Counted from the first letter of the stretch, positions 1 to 7,222 are shown. The stretch: 35,187 bases of DNA from an uncultured Clostridium sp. (GCA_900555615.1 USMB01000014.1:1-35187); one strand, 5' to 3'. A program made the numbers and translations. Notes: generated from the sequence alone by a model not told the origin.

Positions 1-231
1 CGTGATGTAAAGGGGCGATTCACTAAAGGTGGAATGAGGGCAAATCTCATATGGGTAATATACCGCTTGTAGTTGTTTTAGCTCTTGGAAGCGAAACAAC
101 GTAGATTTCTTAGCCGTGTGAATGGAATGAACTACGGATAAGATATACTGTGTAAATAAATTATGCGAAACGAAGTGTAGCTTTTAGGAATAAGGACAAA
201 AAGTCTATGAATATGAATTAGAGGAAGGTAG
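1..231. other. Unresolved segment, possibly structured
   Basis: One frame is open from base 1 to a stop at 70-72 and could be the last 23 residues of a gene beginning upstream, but I do not recognise it. From about 73 to 230 there is no convincing ORF. Base composition is less AT-rich than the flank and short complementary arms occur, for example GTTGTTT near 74 with AAACAAC near 95, and CCGT/ACGG around 115-138. It could be a small RNA, a transposon end or decayed coding sequence. I could not match it to tmRNA, RNase P, group II intron domain V or a known riboswitch. Confidence 0.25.
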
Positions 232-396
232 GTGAATATTCTGGAAAAGGCAAAGGATAATAAAGATAAAAGGAAAAAAGATAAATTACCATTTGCAGTA
301 TTTATTTGTCCAAAAGCAAATGTTGCTGAAATAGAAGATTATAAACAGATATTCACCGATATTATCTCTGATAGAATAAAACAAAAATACAAATAA
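232..396 (+). CDS. Small hypothetical protein, 54 aa
   Basis: An open frame from a GTG at 232 to TAA at 394-396 encodes a very basic start (Lys/Asp-rich, about residues 5-18) and then a compact segment containing LPFAVFICPKANVAEIEDYK. A purine-rich GAGGAAGG lies at 221-228, close to the GTG, so the real start may be a non-standard codon a little downstream (ATT 238 or CTG 241). I recognise no family. Small ORFs of this size are common next to serine-recombinase modules, but it does not look like TnpW. Coding status is plausible, not certain. Confidence 0.4.
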   Translation: MNILEKAKDNKDKRKKDKLPFAVFICPKANVAEIEDYKQIFTDIISDRIKQKYK

Positions 397-424
397 AAAA
401 ATAGAACAAAATTTCGTAAAAGTA

Positions 425-453
425 TTGAAAAAGTTTTAGAAATATGATATAAA
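425..453 (+). promoter_or_regulatory. Sigma-A-type promoter of the Bro-N gene
   Basis: TTGAAA at 425-430, a 17-base spacer, and TATAAA at 448-453. The predicted transcript starts near 460 and carries the palindrome at 481-497 in its leader, before the ATG at 521. Confidence 0.65.
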
Positions 454-480
454 TAGAAGAAATAAAAGAGATTTTAAGTT

Positions 481-497
481 GTTCGGAAATTCCGAAC
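481..497. repeat. 17-nt palindrome in the leader of the Bro-N gene
   Basis: GTTCGGAA, one central A, then TTCCGAAC: a perfect odd-length palindrome just downstream of the promoter at 425-453 and upstream of the ribosome binding site at 506-514. Position and symmetry fit an operator for a dimeric repressor, or a short RNA hairpin. No binding protein can be named from sequence alone. Confidence 0.6.
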
Positions 498-520
498 AAC
501 TTGAGAAAGAGAGGTATAAA

Positions 521-1402
521 ATGGACGAAAATAAAATGCATTTAATTAACAAAATTTTTAATAACGAAACAATAAGAACGGTTTGGAACAAGGAAGAAGA
601 AAAATACTATATTAGCATTGTTGATATAGTAGGTGTTTTAGCTGAAAGTAAAAATCCAACAGTATATTGGAGAGTCTTAAAAAAGAGGCTAAAAGAAGAG
701 GGAAATGAAACCGTTACAAATTGTAACGGTTTGAAATTAAAAGCTAAAGATGGAAAATATCGTATAACTGATGTATGTGATATTGAAGGTATGTTTCGTA
801 TAATTGAGTCAATACCATCAAAAAATGCAGAACCAATAAAACAATGGTTAGCACATTTAGGAAAAGAAAAAATTGATGAAACTTTTGATCCATCAATAGC
901 ATTACAAAGAGCAATTGATTTATATCGAGCAAAAGGATATGACGAAGAATGGATTGCAAAAAGAATGAAATCAATTCAAGAACGAAAAAAATTAACTGAT
1001 GTATGGAAAGAAAATGGAATTGAAAAAAATATTGAATATGCAATATTAACAAATGAAATATATAGAGAATGGTCTGGAATGACAGCAAAAGAATATAAAC
1101 AATATAAAGGATTGAGGAAAGAAAATTTAAGAGATAATATGGATAATATAGAACTTATATTAACAGATTTATCAGAAGAAGCAACAAAAAGACTTGCAGC
1201 TAAACAGAAGCCAAATGGATTAAAGGAAAATATCAAAGTTGCTAAAATGGGTGGACATGCTGCAAAAGTTGCAAGAGATGATATTGAAAAAAATCTTGGA
1301 GAATCAGTTGTAACAAAAACAAATAAATTGAATTATAAATATATTGAGGAAGAAGAAAAACAAGTGGAATTAAAAGAAAATGATAAAAAGAAACTAAAAT
1401 GA
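521..1402 (+). CDS. Bro-N / DinD-like antirepressor-family protein
   Basis: The 293-residue product starts at ATG 521, preceded by AAAGAGAGG at 506-514; an upstream in-frame TTG at 479 lies in the palindrome and lacks a ribosome binding site. The N-terminal half matches the Bro-N fold of phage antirepressors and DNA-damage-inducible protein D: WNKEEEKYYISIVDIVGVL, then VYWRVLKKRL, ETVTNCNGLKL, ITDVCDIEGMFRIIESIPS and AEPIKQWLAHLG. The C-terminal half resembles the DinD extension (AIDLYRAKGYDEEWIAKRMK, RKKLTDVW, YAILTNEIYREWSGMTAKEYK). Proteins of this group bind DNA or repressors and often sit in lysogeny or element-control modules; here it lies upstream of the serine recombinase and may govern excision. 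That role is inference. The codons for VTNCN form a 25-nt perfect palindrome (708-732). Confidence 0.85.
   Translation: MDENKMHLINKIFNNETIRTVWNKEEEKYYISIVDIVGVLAESKNPTVYWRVLKKRLKEEGNETVTNCNGLKLKAKDGKYRITDVCDIEGMFRIIESIPSKNAEPIKQWLAHLGKEKIDETFDPSIALQRAIDLYRAKGYDEEWIAKRMKSIQERKKLTDVWKENGIEKNIEYAILTNEIYREWSGMTAKEYKQYKGLRKENLRDNMDNIELILTDLSEEATKRLAAKQKPNGLKENIKVAKMGGHAAKVARDDIEKNLGESVVTKTNKLNYKYIEEEEKQVELKENDKKKLK
708..732. repeat. 25-nt palindrome inside the Bro-N gene
   Basis: AAACCGTTACAA, central A, TTGTAACGGTTT: a perfect 12-bp-arm palindrome within the coding sequence, encoding Glu-Thr-Val-Thr-Asn-Cys-Asn-Gly-Leu. The same ACAA-W-TTGT core is at the centre of the two intergenic palindromes at 1435-1465 and 1520-1546. 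Confidence 0.7.
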
Positions 1403-1434
1403 TAAATAAAGGATTCAGTTGGTTAATATCGCTA

Positions 1435-1465
1435 TTTAACTGGTAACAAATTGTTACCAGTTAAA
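1435..1465. repeat. 31-nt palindrome downstream of the Bro-N gene
   Basis: Left arm TTTAACTGGTAACAA, central A, right arm TTGTTACCAGTTAAA; all 15 pairs are perfect. It lies 33 bases after the Bro-N stop codon and is not followed by a T-run, so it is a poor terminator and a better candidate for a protein binding site. Confidence 0.75.
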
Positions 1466-1519
1466 AGAAAATGAACTGTCAAGAATTTCTTGTGAATTCA
1501 ATTGGATAGAGATACTAAC

Positions 1520-1546
1520 CAGTTGGTAACAATTTGTTACCAACTG
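1520..1546. repeat. 27-nt palindrome upstream of the recombinase terminator/promoter
   Basis: Left arm CAGTTGGTAACAA, central T, right arm TTGTTACCAACTG; 13 perfect pairs. The inner GGTAACAA-W-TTGTTACC is identical to that of 1435-1465 apart from the central base. A smaller palindrome of the same kind, CAAGAA-T-TTCTTG, lies between them at 1480-1492. Confidence 0.75.
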
Positions 1547-1547
1547 A

Positions 1548-1595
1548 AAAAAGTTCTAAAATTTCAGTAGAAATCTTGAAATTTTAGAACTTTTT
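1548..1595. terminator. 19-bp stem-loop, probable bidirectional terminator
   Basis: AAAAAGTTCTAAAATTTCA at 1548-1566 pairs perfectly with 1577-1595 across a 10-base loop. The right arm ends in T5 and the left begins with A5, so it could terminate in both directions. Its right arm overlaps the -35 element of the recombinase promoter. Confidence 0.75.
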
Positions 1596-1604
1596 ATATA
1601 TAAT
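1576..1604 (+). promoter_or_regulatory. Promoter of the serine recombinase
   Basis: TTGAAA at 1576-1581, a 17-base spacer and TATAAT at 1599-1604. The -35 box is embedded in the right arm of the stem-loop at 1548-1595. Confidence 0.6.
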
Positions 1605-1668
1605 AGCAACAATAAAATATCACATAAAATAAAATGTTATTGATACATCATAAAAACGGAGGTATGTT

Positions 1669-3315
1669 ATGAAAAAATCTAACGAAGAAAAACGAGTAGT
1701 AATATATTGTAGAGAAAGTAGAGATGACTATGGCGAAAACTATGAGAGAATAGAAACACAAAGAGATTTACTTGTAAAATATTGCAAAAGTCATGGATAC
1801 ACAAATATAGTAGATATCATAATGGATGATGATAAAAGTGGAACAGACTTTAGTAGATTTGATGATATAAGAGAAAGAACCAAAAATAAAGAAATAGATG
1901 TAATAGTTTTTAAAAACTCTGCAAGGCTTGGAAGAAATCAAAAAGAGGCGTTAGATTTTGTAGAATACCTAGAAGAGAAAGGTGTAGAAATAATATTTGA
2001 AGATGAGCAATACAATGAGGAAATGTTTGGATTATATGCGTGGTTTAATGAAAGAAGAGCAAGAGATGATAGCAAAAATATAAGAAGAAATTTAAGGCAT
2101 AAAATTGAAGAAGGAGATTTACTTGTTAAAGCAATATATGGATATAACAAAGATGGAAAGAATTTAGTAATTAACGAAGAAACAGCCCCAGTGGTACAAG
2201 AAATATTTGAACTATATTCTAAAAGTTGGGGGTATCAAAAGATTGCTACTCATTTAAATAAAAAAGGAATACCAACTCCATCACAATCAAGAGGATTTGC
2301 AAATGCAAAACAAACAGCTAATTGGAAAGCACAACATATTGTAAGAATATTAGATGATAGAAGATATATTGGAGATTATGTTGGAGGACATACAGAAAAA
2401 TTAAGTTTTAAATCAAAGAAAACAAGAGTAAAAGACCAAGCAGAATGGACTATAATAGAAAATCATCACGAGCCAATTATTGATAAAGAGTTATTTGAAA
2501 AAGTACAAAAAATCAGAAAGAAAAGAAAAAAAGAAAGTGATAAATATAATAATGGATTTAAGTTTGTAGATGTAGAAAACAATTTATATTCAGGACTTTT
2601 ATATTGTGGAAGATGTGGAACTCCAATGTATAAAAGAAAAGGAACAAGTGGTACAAGAAAAAGACCAGATAGCTATCTTTGTAAAAAATATAGTAATGAA
2701 GGTGCTATAAAAGAAGACATCAGAAAAGATTATGGTTGCAAACCACATAGAATAAGAATAGAATATTTAGATCAAATAGTAAATGCATATATAGATAACT
2801 TAATAAGCAATCCAGAGTTTAAAAGTTTTGTAATGGATAATGTGAAAGCAATTAGTACAAATAAGTTAACATTAGAAAAAGACTTAAATAAATCAAAGGA
2901 AGCTTTAGAAAAGTTAGAAAAACAATTTAAGCAGGTATATGAGGATAAGCTAAACGATTTAATACCAGAGTTTATATACAAAGATAAAAAACAAGAATTA
3001 GAAAAGAAAATAAAAAATGAAGAAGAAAAAATAAAAGAAGCGGAAAGTAAATTTAATAAATTAAATAAGCTAGAAGATAAAGAAGATTTAATATTTAAAG
3101 CAATAGATGATATCAAGAAAAATGGATTAAGAAAAGAAGAACTTTCAAGGTTATTTGATAAGATAGTTGTATTTGATAAAAATGAAATAACAAAAGAAGA
3201 AAAAGACTTGTACAACTTAAATGATATGATGTATAATGAGTTATATGAAAATGGAGGTTTAGCATTTCATTTAAAATTTATGTATCCACAAACTATCACA
3301 AACAGGTGGATGTGA
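1669..3315 (+). CDS. Large serine recombinase (site-specific integrase)
   Basis: The 548-residue product starts at ATG 1669 after ACGGAGG. Residues about 9-150 are the resolvase catalytic domain: VVIYCRES carries the expected nucleophile Ser17, and IDVIVFKNSARLGRNQKEAL carries the conserved Arg residues. A Recombinase domain follows (YGYNKDG ... GYQKIATHLNKKGIPTPS), then a zinc ribbon with Cys near residues 313, 316, 338 and 357, and a long coiled coil (about 405-475), as in TnpX/phiC31-type integrases. Such enzymes integrate and excise elements between short att sites. The gene lies at the element's edge: its last codons and its TGA overlap murA sequence, so the C-terminus in the excised circle would differ. 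It has its own promoter at 1576-1604. Function is secure; directionality factor not identified. Confidence 0.95.
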   Translation: MKKSNEEKRVVIYCRESRDDYGENYERIETQRDLLVKYCKSHGYTNIVDIIMDDDKSGTDFSRFDDIRERTKNKEIDVIVFKNSARLGRNQKEALDFVEYLEEKGVEIIFEDEQYNEEMFGLYAWFNERRARDDSKNIRRNLRHKIEEGDLLVKAIYGYNKDGKNLVINEETAPVVQEIFELYSKSWGYQKIATHLNKKGIPTPSQSRGFANAKQTANWKAQHIVRILDDRRYIGDYVGGHTEKLSFKSKKTRVKDQAEWTIIENHHEPIIDKELFEKVQKIRKKRKKESDKYNNGFKFVDVENNLYSGLLYCGRCGTPMYKRKGTSGTRKRPDSYLCKKYSNEGAIKEDIRKDYGCKPHRIRIEYLDQIVNAYIDNLISNPEFKSFVMDNVKAISTNKLTLEKDLNKSKEALEKLEKQFKQVYEDKLNDLIPEFIYKDKKQELEKKIKNEEEKIKEAESKFNKLNKLEDKEDLIFKAIDDIKKNGLRKEELSRLFDKIVVFDKNEITKEEKDLYNLNDMMYNELYENGGLAFHLKFMYPQTITNRWM

Positions 3316-3320
3316 AATTG
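3290..3320. other. attR-type junction between element and murA
   Basis: Sequence similarity to MurA becomes continuous at GGT GGA TGT GAA ATT GGC (3305-3322), which encodes Gly-Gly-Cys-Glu-Ile-Gly, the loop holding the catalytic cysteine (E. coli MurA Cys115). Upstream of 3302 the frame stays open but does not read as MurA. The crossover is therefore close to 3302-3312. The precise core needs the left junction or an empty site. Confidence 0.7.
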
Positions 3321-4216
3321 GCTCAAGACCAATAGATTTACATTTAAAAGGTTTTGAAAAACTTGGAATTAATATAAAAGAAGAATATGGAGAAATAATC
3401 TGTGAAGCTGATAAAATTGTAGGAACACAAATACATTTAGATTTTCCAAGTGTTGGAGCAACAGAGAATATTATTTTAGCTTCTTGTTTAGCTGAAGGAG
3501 TAACTGTTTTAACAAACGCTGCAAAAGAGCCAGAAATAGAGGATTTAGTTAAATTTTTAAATAAGGCTGGTGCTAAAATTAAAGGTGCAGGAACAGATAG
3601 AGTAGAAATAATTGGTGTAAAGAAATTGGCAGAAGTAAGTTACAATATCATGCCAGATAGAATAGAAGCGGGAACGTATTTAGTTGCTAGTGCAATAACT
3701 GGTGGAAACTTAAAAGTAACAAATTTAAATTCTAATCATATAGAACCAATATTAAATAAATTAGAGGAAGCAGGCTGTTTATTAAAGATTGAAAAAAATG
3801 TTGTTGAAATAAAGGCTCCTAAGAGAATAAGAGCTGTTGATATAAAGACAATGCCTTATCCAGGTTTTCCAACAGATATGCAATCTATTTTTGGAGCTCT
3901 ATTAACAACTGCCAAAGGCACATCAATAATAACGGAAAATATTTTTGAAAGTAGATATAAATATGTTCAAGAATTGAATAGGATGGGAGCTAAGATAAAT
4001 GTAGAAGGCAGAACGGCTATTATAAAAGGAACAAAGAGAATTCAAGGAGCAAGTGTTGTGGCATCAGATTTAAGAGGAGGAGCGGCCTTAGTATTAGAAG
4101 CTCTTGCTGCTAAAGGTGTTACTCAAGTAGATAATGTTCATTATATTTTAAGAGGGTATGAGAATATTGTTGATAAATTAAAAAATTTAGGTGCAAAAAT
4201 TTATTTAGAAGATTGA
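3305..4216 (+). pseudogene. murA: murA 3' part: UDP-GlcNAc 1-carboxyvinyltransferase, disrupted
   Basis: MurA transfers enolpyruvate to UDP-GlcNAc, the first committed step of peptidoglycan synthesis. The frame from 3305 encodes about 303 of the usual 415-420 residues: GGCEIGSRPIDLHLKGFEKL with the active-site Cys at the very start, then FPSVGATENI, AAKEPEIEDLV, GTDRVEI, MPDRIEAGTYLVA, PYPGFPTDMQS (with the catalytic Asp), FESRYKYVQELNRMGA, SDLRGGAALVLEAL and LRGYENIVDKL. The N-terminal quarter should lie beyond the element's left end. The fragment has no ribosome binding site; the first ATG is at 3626-3628 inside the fold, so it is unlikely to be functional unless the element excises. Many Firmicutes have a second MurA (MurZ) that could compensate. 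Its position before divIB is as in related genomes. Confidence 0.9.
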
Positions 4217-4222
4217 TAATTC

Positions 4223-4355
4223 AAGAATGGTAACTATATTAAAATTTAATAATTATCCCCATTCTAAAAATTCTATCAAAAGTTTTTCAAACTTTTTAGA
4301 ATTTTTGAACGGTCCCCACAATTCATTATTAAATTTTAATATAGTTACCATTCTT
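4223..4355. repeat. MITE-like element with 31-bp terminal inverted repeats
   Basis: A 31-base sequence beginning AAGAATGGTAACTATATTAA at 4223-4253 recurs as its exact reverse complement at 4325-4355. Inside, ATTCTAAAAA at 4261-4270 pairs with TTTTTAGAAT at 4293-4302. There is no ORF and no obvious target-site duplication. It lies between murA and divIB, so it could be a non-autonomous element, a large RNA hairpin or both. The rest of the 4217-4479 gap shows only AT-rich leader sequence. Confidence 0.7.
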
Positions 4356-4479
4356 AAGGTTATAATAAATATTTAAAATTTGTAAAAAATTTTAAAAAGT
4401 ATAGCACAAATACCATAAAATGTGATAAAATAAAAAAGGCAAAAAATGACTATAAAAATACAAAGGAAGTGAAGTAAAG

Positions 4480-5274
4480 ATGGGAAAAAAAAGTGTAAGA
4501 CCAAAAACTAAAATTAATAAACAACGAGAAATGGAAAAAAGAAAAAGAAAAAAAAATAAAAACAAGTTAACAACATTATTAATTATAGTATTAATATTGG
4601 CTTTAGGAATTTTCCTATTTACATCACCAACATTTAAAATAAAAAAAATAACTGTAAAAGGAAATCAACAAGTATCAAATGATAAGATAATAGAAATGGC
4701 AGAAGTAAAAAAAGGAGACAATATTTTTTCACAACTTGGGATTGTAATAAAAGTAAAATTAAAACAACATGGTTATATAGAAGATGCTCAAATTCATAAA
4801 AAATATCCTAATGAAATAGAAATAGAAGTTACAGAACGAAAAAAACAATACAAAATAAAGACAGAAGATGAGTCTTATATTTATATAGATGAACAAGGAT
4901 ATATATTAGAGATATCTAAGGACAAGCTAGAGCTTCCAATAATAATTGGAATGGAATTAACTGAGAATGATGCTCAAAATCAAAAAAGATTAGACCAAAA
5001 AGATTTAGACAAAATGGAAAATGTTCTTCAAATAATGGAACAATGCAAAAGAATAGGAATTCTAGAGAAAATAACACAGATTCAAGTAAAAGATGAATAT
5101 GTAATTACTTTAGATAGTGATGAAATAAAAATAAATTTAGGTGATGCAACCAATTTAAAAAATAGATTTGACTATGTTAATGCATTACTAAAACAAGAAA
5201 AAGATAATAAGGGAACATTATATGTTAATGGAAATTTAAATGAAGGGTTTTTACCATATTTTTATGCAGAGTAG
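4480..5274 (+). CDS. divIB: Cell division protein DivIB/FtsQ
   Basis: The 264-residue membrane protein has a very basic cytoplasmic tail (residues 1-30), one transmembrane helix (about 31-48, LTTLLIIVLILALGIFLF), and an extracytoplasmic POTRA domain starting at FKIKKITVKGNQQVSNDKII. The following beta domain includes HKKYPNEIEIEVTERK and IYIDEQGYILE, both typical of FtsQ/DivIB. DivIB works with FtsL and DivIC at the septum and regulates septal peptidoglycan synthesis. It starts at ATG 4480 after AGGAAGTGAAG. Position after murA and ahead of the DUF881 genes matches the B. subtilis order. The next gene starts 14 bases downstream, so they are probably co-transcribed. Confidence 0.93.
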   Translation: MGKKSVRPKTKINKQREMEKRKRKKNKNKLTTLLIIVLILALGIFLFTSPTFKIKKITVKGNQQVSNDKIIEMAEVKKGDNIFSQLGIVIKVKLKQHGYIEDAQIHKKYPNEIEIEVTERKKQYKIKTEDESYIYIDEQGYILEISKDKLELPIIIGMELTENDAQNQKRLDQKDLDKMENVLQIMEQCKRIGILEKITQIQVKDEYVITLDSDEIKINLGDATNLKNRFDYVNALLKQEKDNKGTLYVNGNLNEGFLPYFYAE

Positions 5275-5288
5275 AAAGGAATACAATT

Positions 5289-6017
5289 ATGAATAAAAAA
5301 ATAATTAGTTTGATATTAGGAATAATGTGTGTGCTGTTATCATATGGAATTGCTGTCCAAATTAAAACTGTAACTAAAAATGGTACTACATTAAGCACTA
5401 ATGCAAAGGAAAATGAATTGAGAGATGCGGTATTGAAATCTAAAGAAAAATATGATAATTTATATCAACAGTTAGAAAATGCTGAAAACAAATTAGAAGA
5501 AGAAAGAAATAAAGCGACTCAAAATAATACTGAATTAACACAATTAGAAAATGAAATTAAAGAGAAAAATAAAATATTAGGATTAACAGAAGTAACTGGA
5601 AATGGACTAGTAATAACAATTAATGATAATCAAGATATTCCATTGAATAATTGGTTATATGATCCAAATTTATTATTAGTGCATGACTCAGATTTACTAA
5701 GTGTTGTAAATGAGTTGAAAAATGCAGGAGCCGAAGCTATTTCTATAAATGATCAAAGATTAATTTCAACATCTTCAATTGAATGTGATGGAAATATAAT
5801 AAAAGTAAATGGAGAAAAAATAGGAGCACCATTTACGATAAAAGCGATTGGACTTCCAGAGTTGTTGATTAACGTAAATAGAACTGGAGGATATTTATAT
5901 TATTTGAGAGAAGAGAGATATTTGAAAGTAACTGTTGAGAAAATGGCTGATAAAAAAACAGTAACAATACCAAAATATACAGGAATTATAAAATTTCAAT
6001 ATGCTAAAAGTAAATAG
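5289..6017 (+). CDS. DUF881 protein, YlxW/YlxX type (first copy)
   Basis: The 242-residue protein has an N-terminal membrane anchor or signal segment (residues about 4-24), a coiled coil (about 40-95) and a C-terminal DUF881 domain: GLTEVTGNGLVITINDNQ, LLVHDSDLLSVVNELKNAGAEAISINDQR and SIECDGNIIKVNGEKIGAPF. B. subtilis carries two such genes, ylxW and ylxX, at the same place between divIB and sbp. Their precise role is not established; the context suggests a link to division or the envelope. Ribosome binding site AAAGGA at 5275-5280. Closely spaced with its neighbours on both sides, fitting an operon. Confidence 0.9.
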   Translation: MNKKIISLILGIMCVLLSYGIAVQIKTVTKNGTTLSTNAKENELRDAVLKSKEKYDNLYQQLENAENKLEEERNKATQNNTELTQLENEIKEKNKILGLTEVTGNGLVITINDNQDIPLNNWLYDPNLLLVHDSDLLSVVNELKNAGAEAISINDQRLISTSSIECDGNIIKVNGEKIGAPFTIKAIGLPELLINVNRTGGYLYYLREERYLKVTVEKMADKKTVTIPKYTGIIKFQYAKSK

Positions 6018-6035
6018 CTGAAAGGAATGGAGTGA

Positions 6036-6761
6036 ATGAAAATCAAGGTAAGTAAAGAAAGAGTTGTAATGGCAATTGCCATTGGGATTGCATGTTTTTC
6101 TTTAATGTTAGTAATGTTTATGCAATTTAAGGTAGTTAGACAAACAGATATAACAGCGATAGAAACTATGAGAGAATCAGAATTAAGACTTGAACTAACT
6201 AATTGGAATGAAAAGTATAAAGAGTTAGAAGAAAAATATCAAGATACAACTTCAAAAATTGATGAATACAAAAATGAAAGAGAGTCAGATGCTAAAACCA
6301 CTCAACTGTTAGAGTCAGAGCTAGAACAATTGAATGAAAACTTAGGAAAAACATATGTTGAGGGAGAAGGAATAGTTATTCAGCTTACAGATAAGGCTGG
6401 AACTCAACTAGCAGATGGAGGAGTCGTAAAAAGCATTGATTCATCAGAATTATTAACAATTGTAAATGAATTATTTGCAGCTGGAGCAGAAGCAATATCT
6501 GTGAATGGCAATAGAATAATATCAACATCTGCTATATATTCAATTGGTGATGAATTTTTAAAGGTTAATGGAGAAAAAATTAGTTCACCATATATTATTA
6601 ATGCAATAGGAAATCCAGATTACTTAAAAAGTGCAGTATCAGGAAAAGGTGGTGGTGTTGACTACTTAAAGGAGCTAGGACATGAAACAAGTGTAGATGC
6701 TAGCAAAAAAATAAAAATAGAAAAATATGATAAAGATATAAATACAAAATATATAAATTAG
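6036..6761 (+). CDS. DUF881 protein, YlxW/YlxX type (second copy)
   Basis: The 241-residue protein is a paralogue of the preceding one. It has a membrane segment at about residues 10-30 (VVMAIAIGIACFSLMLVMFM), a coiled coil at about 45-105, and the DUF881 domain: TYVEGEGIVIQLTDKAG, SSELLTIVNELFAAGAEAIS, NGNRIISTSAIY and LKVNGEKISSPYII. It probably sits outside the membrane next to its paralogue. The 18-base gap to the previous gene and the 11-base gap to sbp support one transcript. Function is unknown beyond the conserved divIB-ftsA neighbourhood. Confidence 0.9.
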   Translation: MKIKVSKERVVMAIAIGIACFSLMLVMFMQFKVVRQTDITAIETMRESELRLELTNWNEKYKELEEKYQDTTSKIDEYKNERESDAKTTQLLESELEQLNENLGKTYVEGEGIVIQLTDKAGTQLADGGVVKSIDSSELLTIVNELFAAGAEAISVNGNRIISTSAIYSIGDEFLKVNGEKISSPYIINAIGNPDYLKSAVSGKGGGVDYLKELGHETSVDASKKIKIEKYDKDINTKYIN

Positions 6762-6772
6762 GAGGAAATAAA

Positions 6773-7147
6773 ATGATAGTTATAGCAATTGTAATTGGCT
6801 GTATTATAGGAGCTTTAATAGGCATGAATGCACCAGTAATTCCATATACATATTCAACTTTTTTGGCTATAGCAGTTGTAGCAGCATTAGATTCAGTCTT
6901 TGGTGGAATTACATCAGTATTAAAGAAAAATTTTGATTTGAATATATTTATTTCAGGATTTTTCTGCAATAGTATTCTTTCAATAGCTTTGACATATTTA
7001 GGACAAAAGTTAAATTTGGACATATACTTGGCTGCATTAGTGGTATTTGTAGGTAGAATGTTTACTAATTTAACAATTATCAGAAGGTATTACATTGAAA
7101 AATGGACTGCAAAAAAAGCTGAAAAAGGAAAAGAGCTGGCGCAGTAA
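6773..7147 (+). CDS. sbp: Small basic protein Sbp, DUF1290
   Basis: The 124-residue integral membrane protein has helices at about residues 1-20, 28-48 and 62-103, and ends in a basic Lys-rich tail. The opening IVIGCIIGALIGMNAPVIPYTYSTFLAIAVVAALDSVFGGI corresponds to the Sbp family, found next to ftsA in many Firmicutes. TAGGAGG precedes the ATG at 6773. Its biochemical function is unknown. It ends the divIB-side operon: the 150-base gap that follows contains a new promoter for ftsA. Confidence 0.88.
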   Translation: MIVIAIVIGCIIGALIGMNAPVIPYTYSTFLAIAVVAALDSVFGGITSVLKKNFDLNIFISGFFCNSILSIALTYLGQKLNLDIYLAALVVFVGRMFTNLTIIRRYYIEKWTAKKAEKGKELAQ

Positions 7148-7168
7148 GAATAGCTAAAAAAAGATTAC

Positions 7169-7222
7169 AAAACTATTACAAAATGTTGCGAAAATATTAC
7201 AAAAATATTTCAAAAATATTTC
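7169..7222. repeat. Phased A-tract repeats upstream of ftsA
   Basis: Five consecutive units of 10-11 bases each begin with A4-A5: AAAACTATTAC, AAAATGTTGCG, AAAATATTAC, AAAAATATTTC and AAAAATATTTC. A-tracts repeated once per helical turn bend DNA, and AT-rich tracts directly upstream of -35 can act as UP elements. The array ends 9 bases before the -35 box. Confidence 0.6.

Larger units (their letters stand above)
1..3308. mobile_element. Right-hand part of an integrative element inserted in murA
   Basis: The element's right boundary is visible: a large serine recombinase gene reads out of the element and ends inside the host murA gene, whose coding sequence becomes recognisable at the Gly-Gly-Cys codons from 3305. 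The left boundary and the 5' part of murA are outside the window. Cargo seen here is a small ORF, a Bro-N/DinD-like gene, several palindromes and the recombinase. The exact crossover point cannot be fixed without the other junction. That this is an integrated element is well supported; its family and size are unknown. Confidence 0.8.

Noticed and set aside
73..231. Group II intron domain V, tmRNA, RNase P RNA or a TnpB guide RNA
   Set aside because: Short CCGT/ACGG arms recall domain V, but the AGC triad, GAAA loop and correct spacing are absent; no hallmark of the other RNAs was found.
1435..1546. CRISPR array
   Set aside because: The palindromes are too few, differ in their outer arms, and are not separated by uniform spacers; no cas gene is present.
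2772..3215. 147-codon minus-strand ORF in the recombinase tail
   Set aside because: Ser/Leu/Phe-rich antisense of a Lys/Glu-rich coiled coil; no initiation signal.
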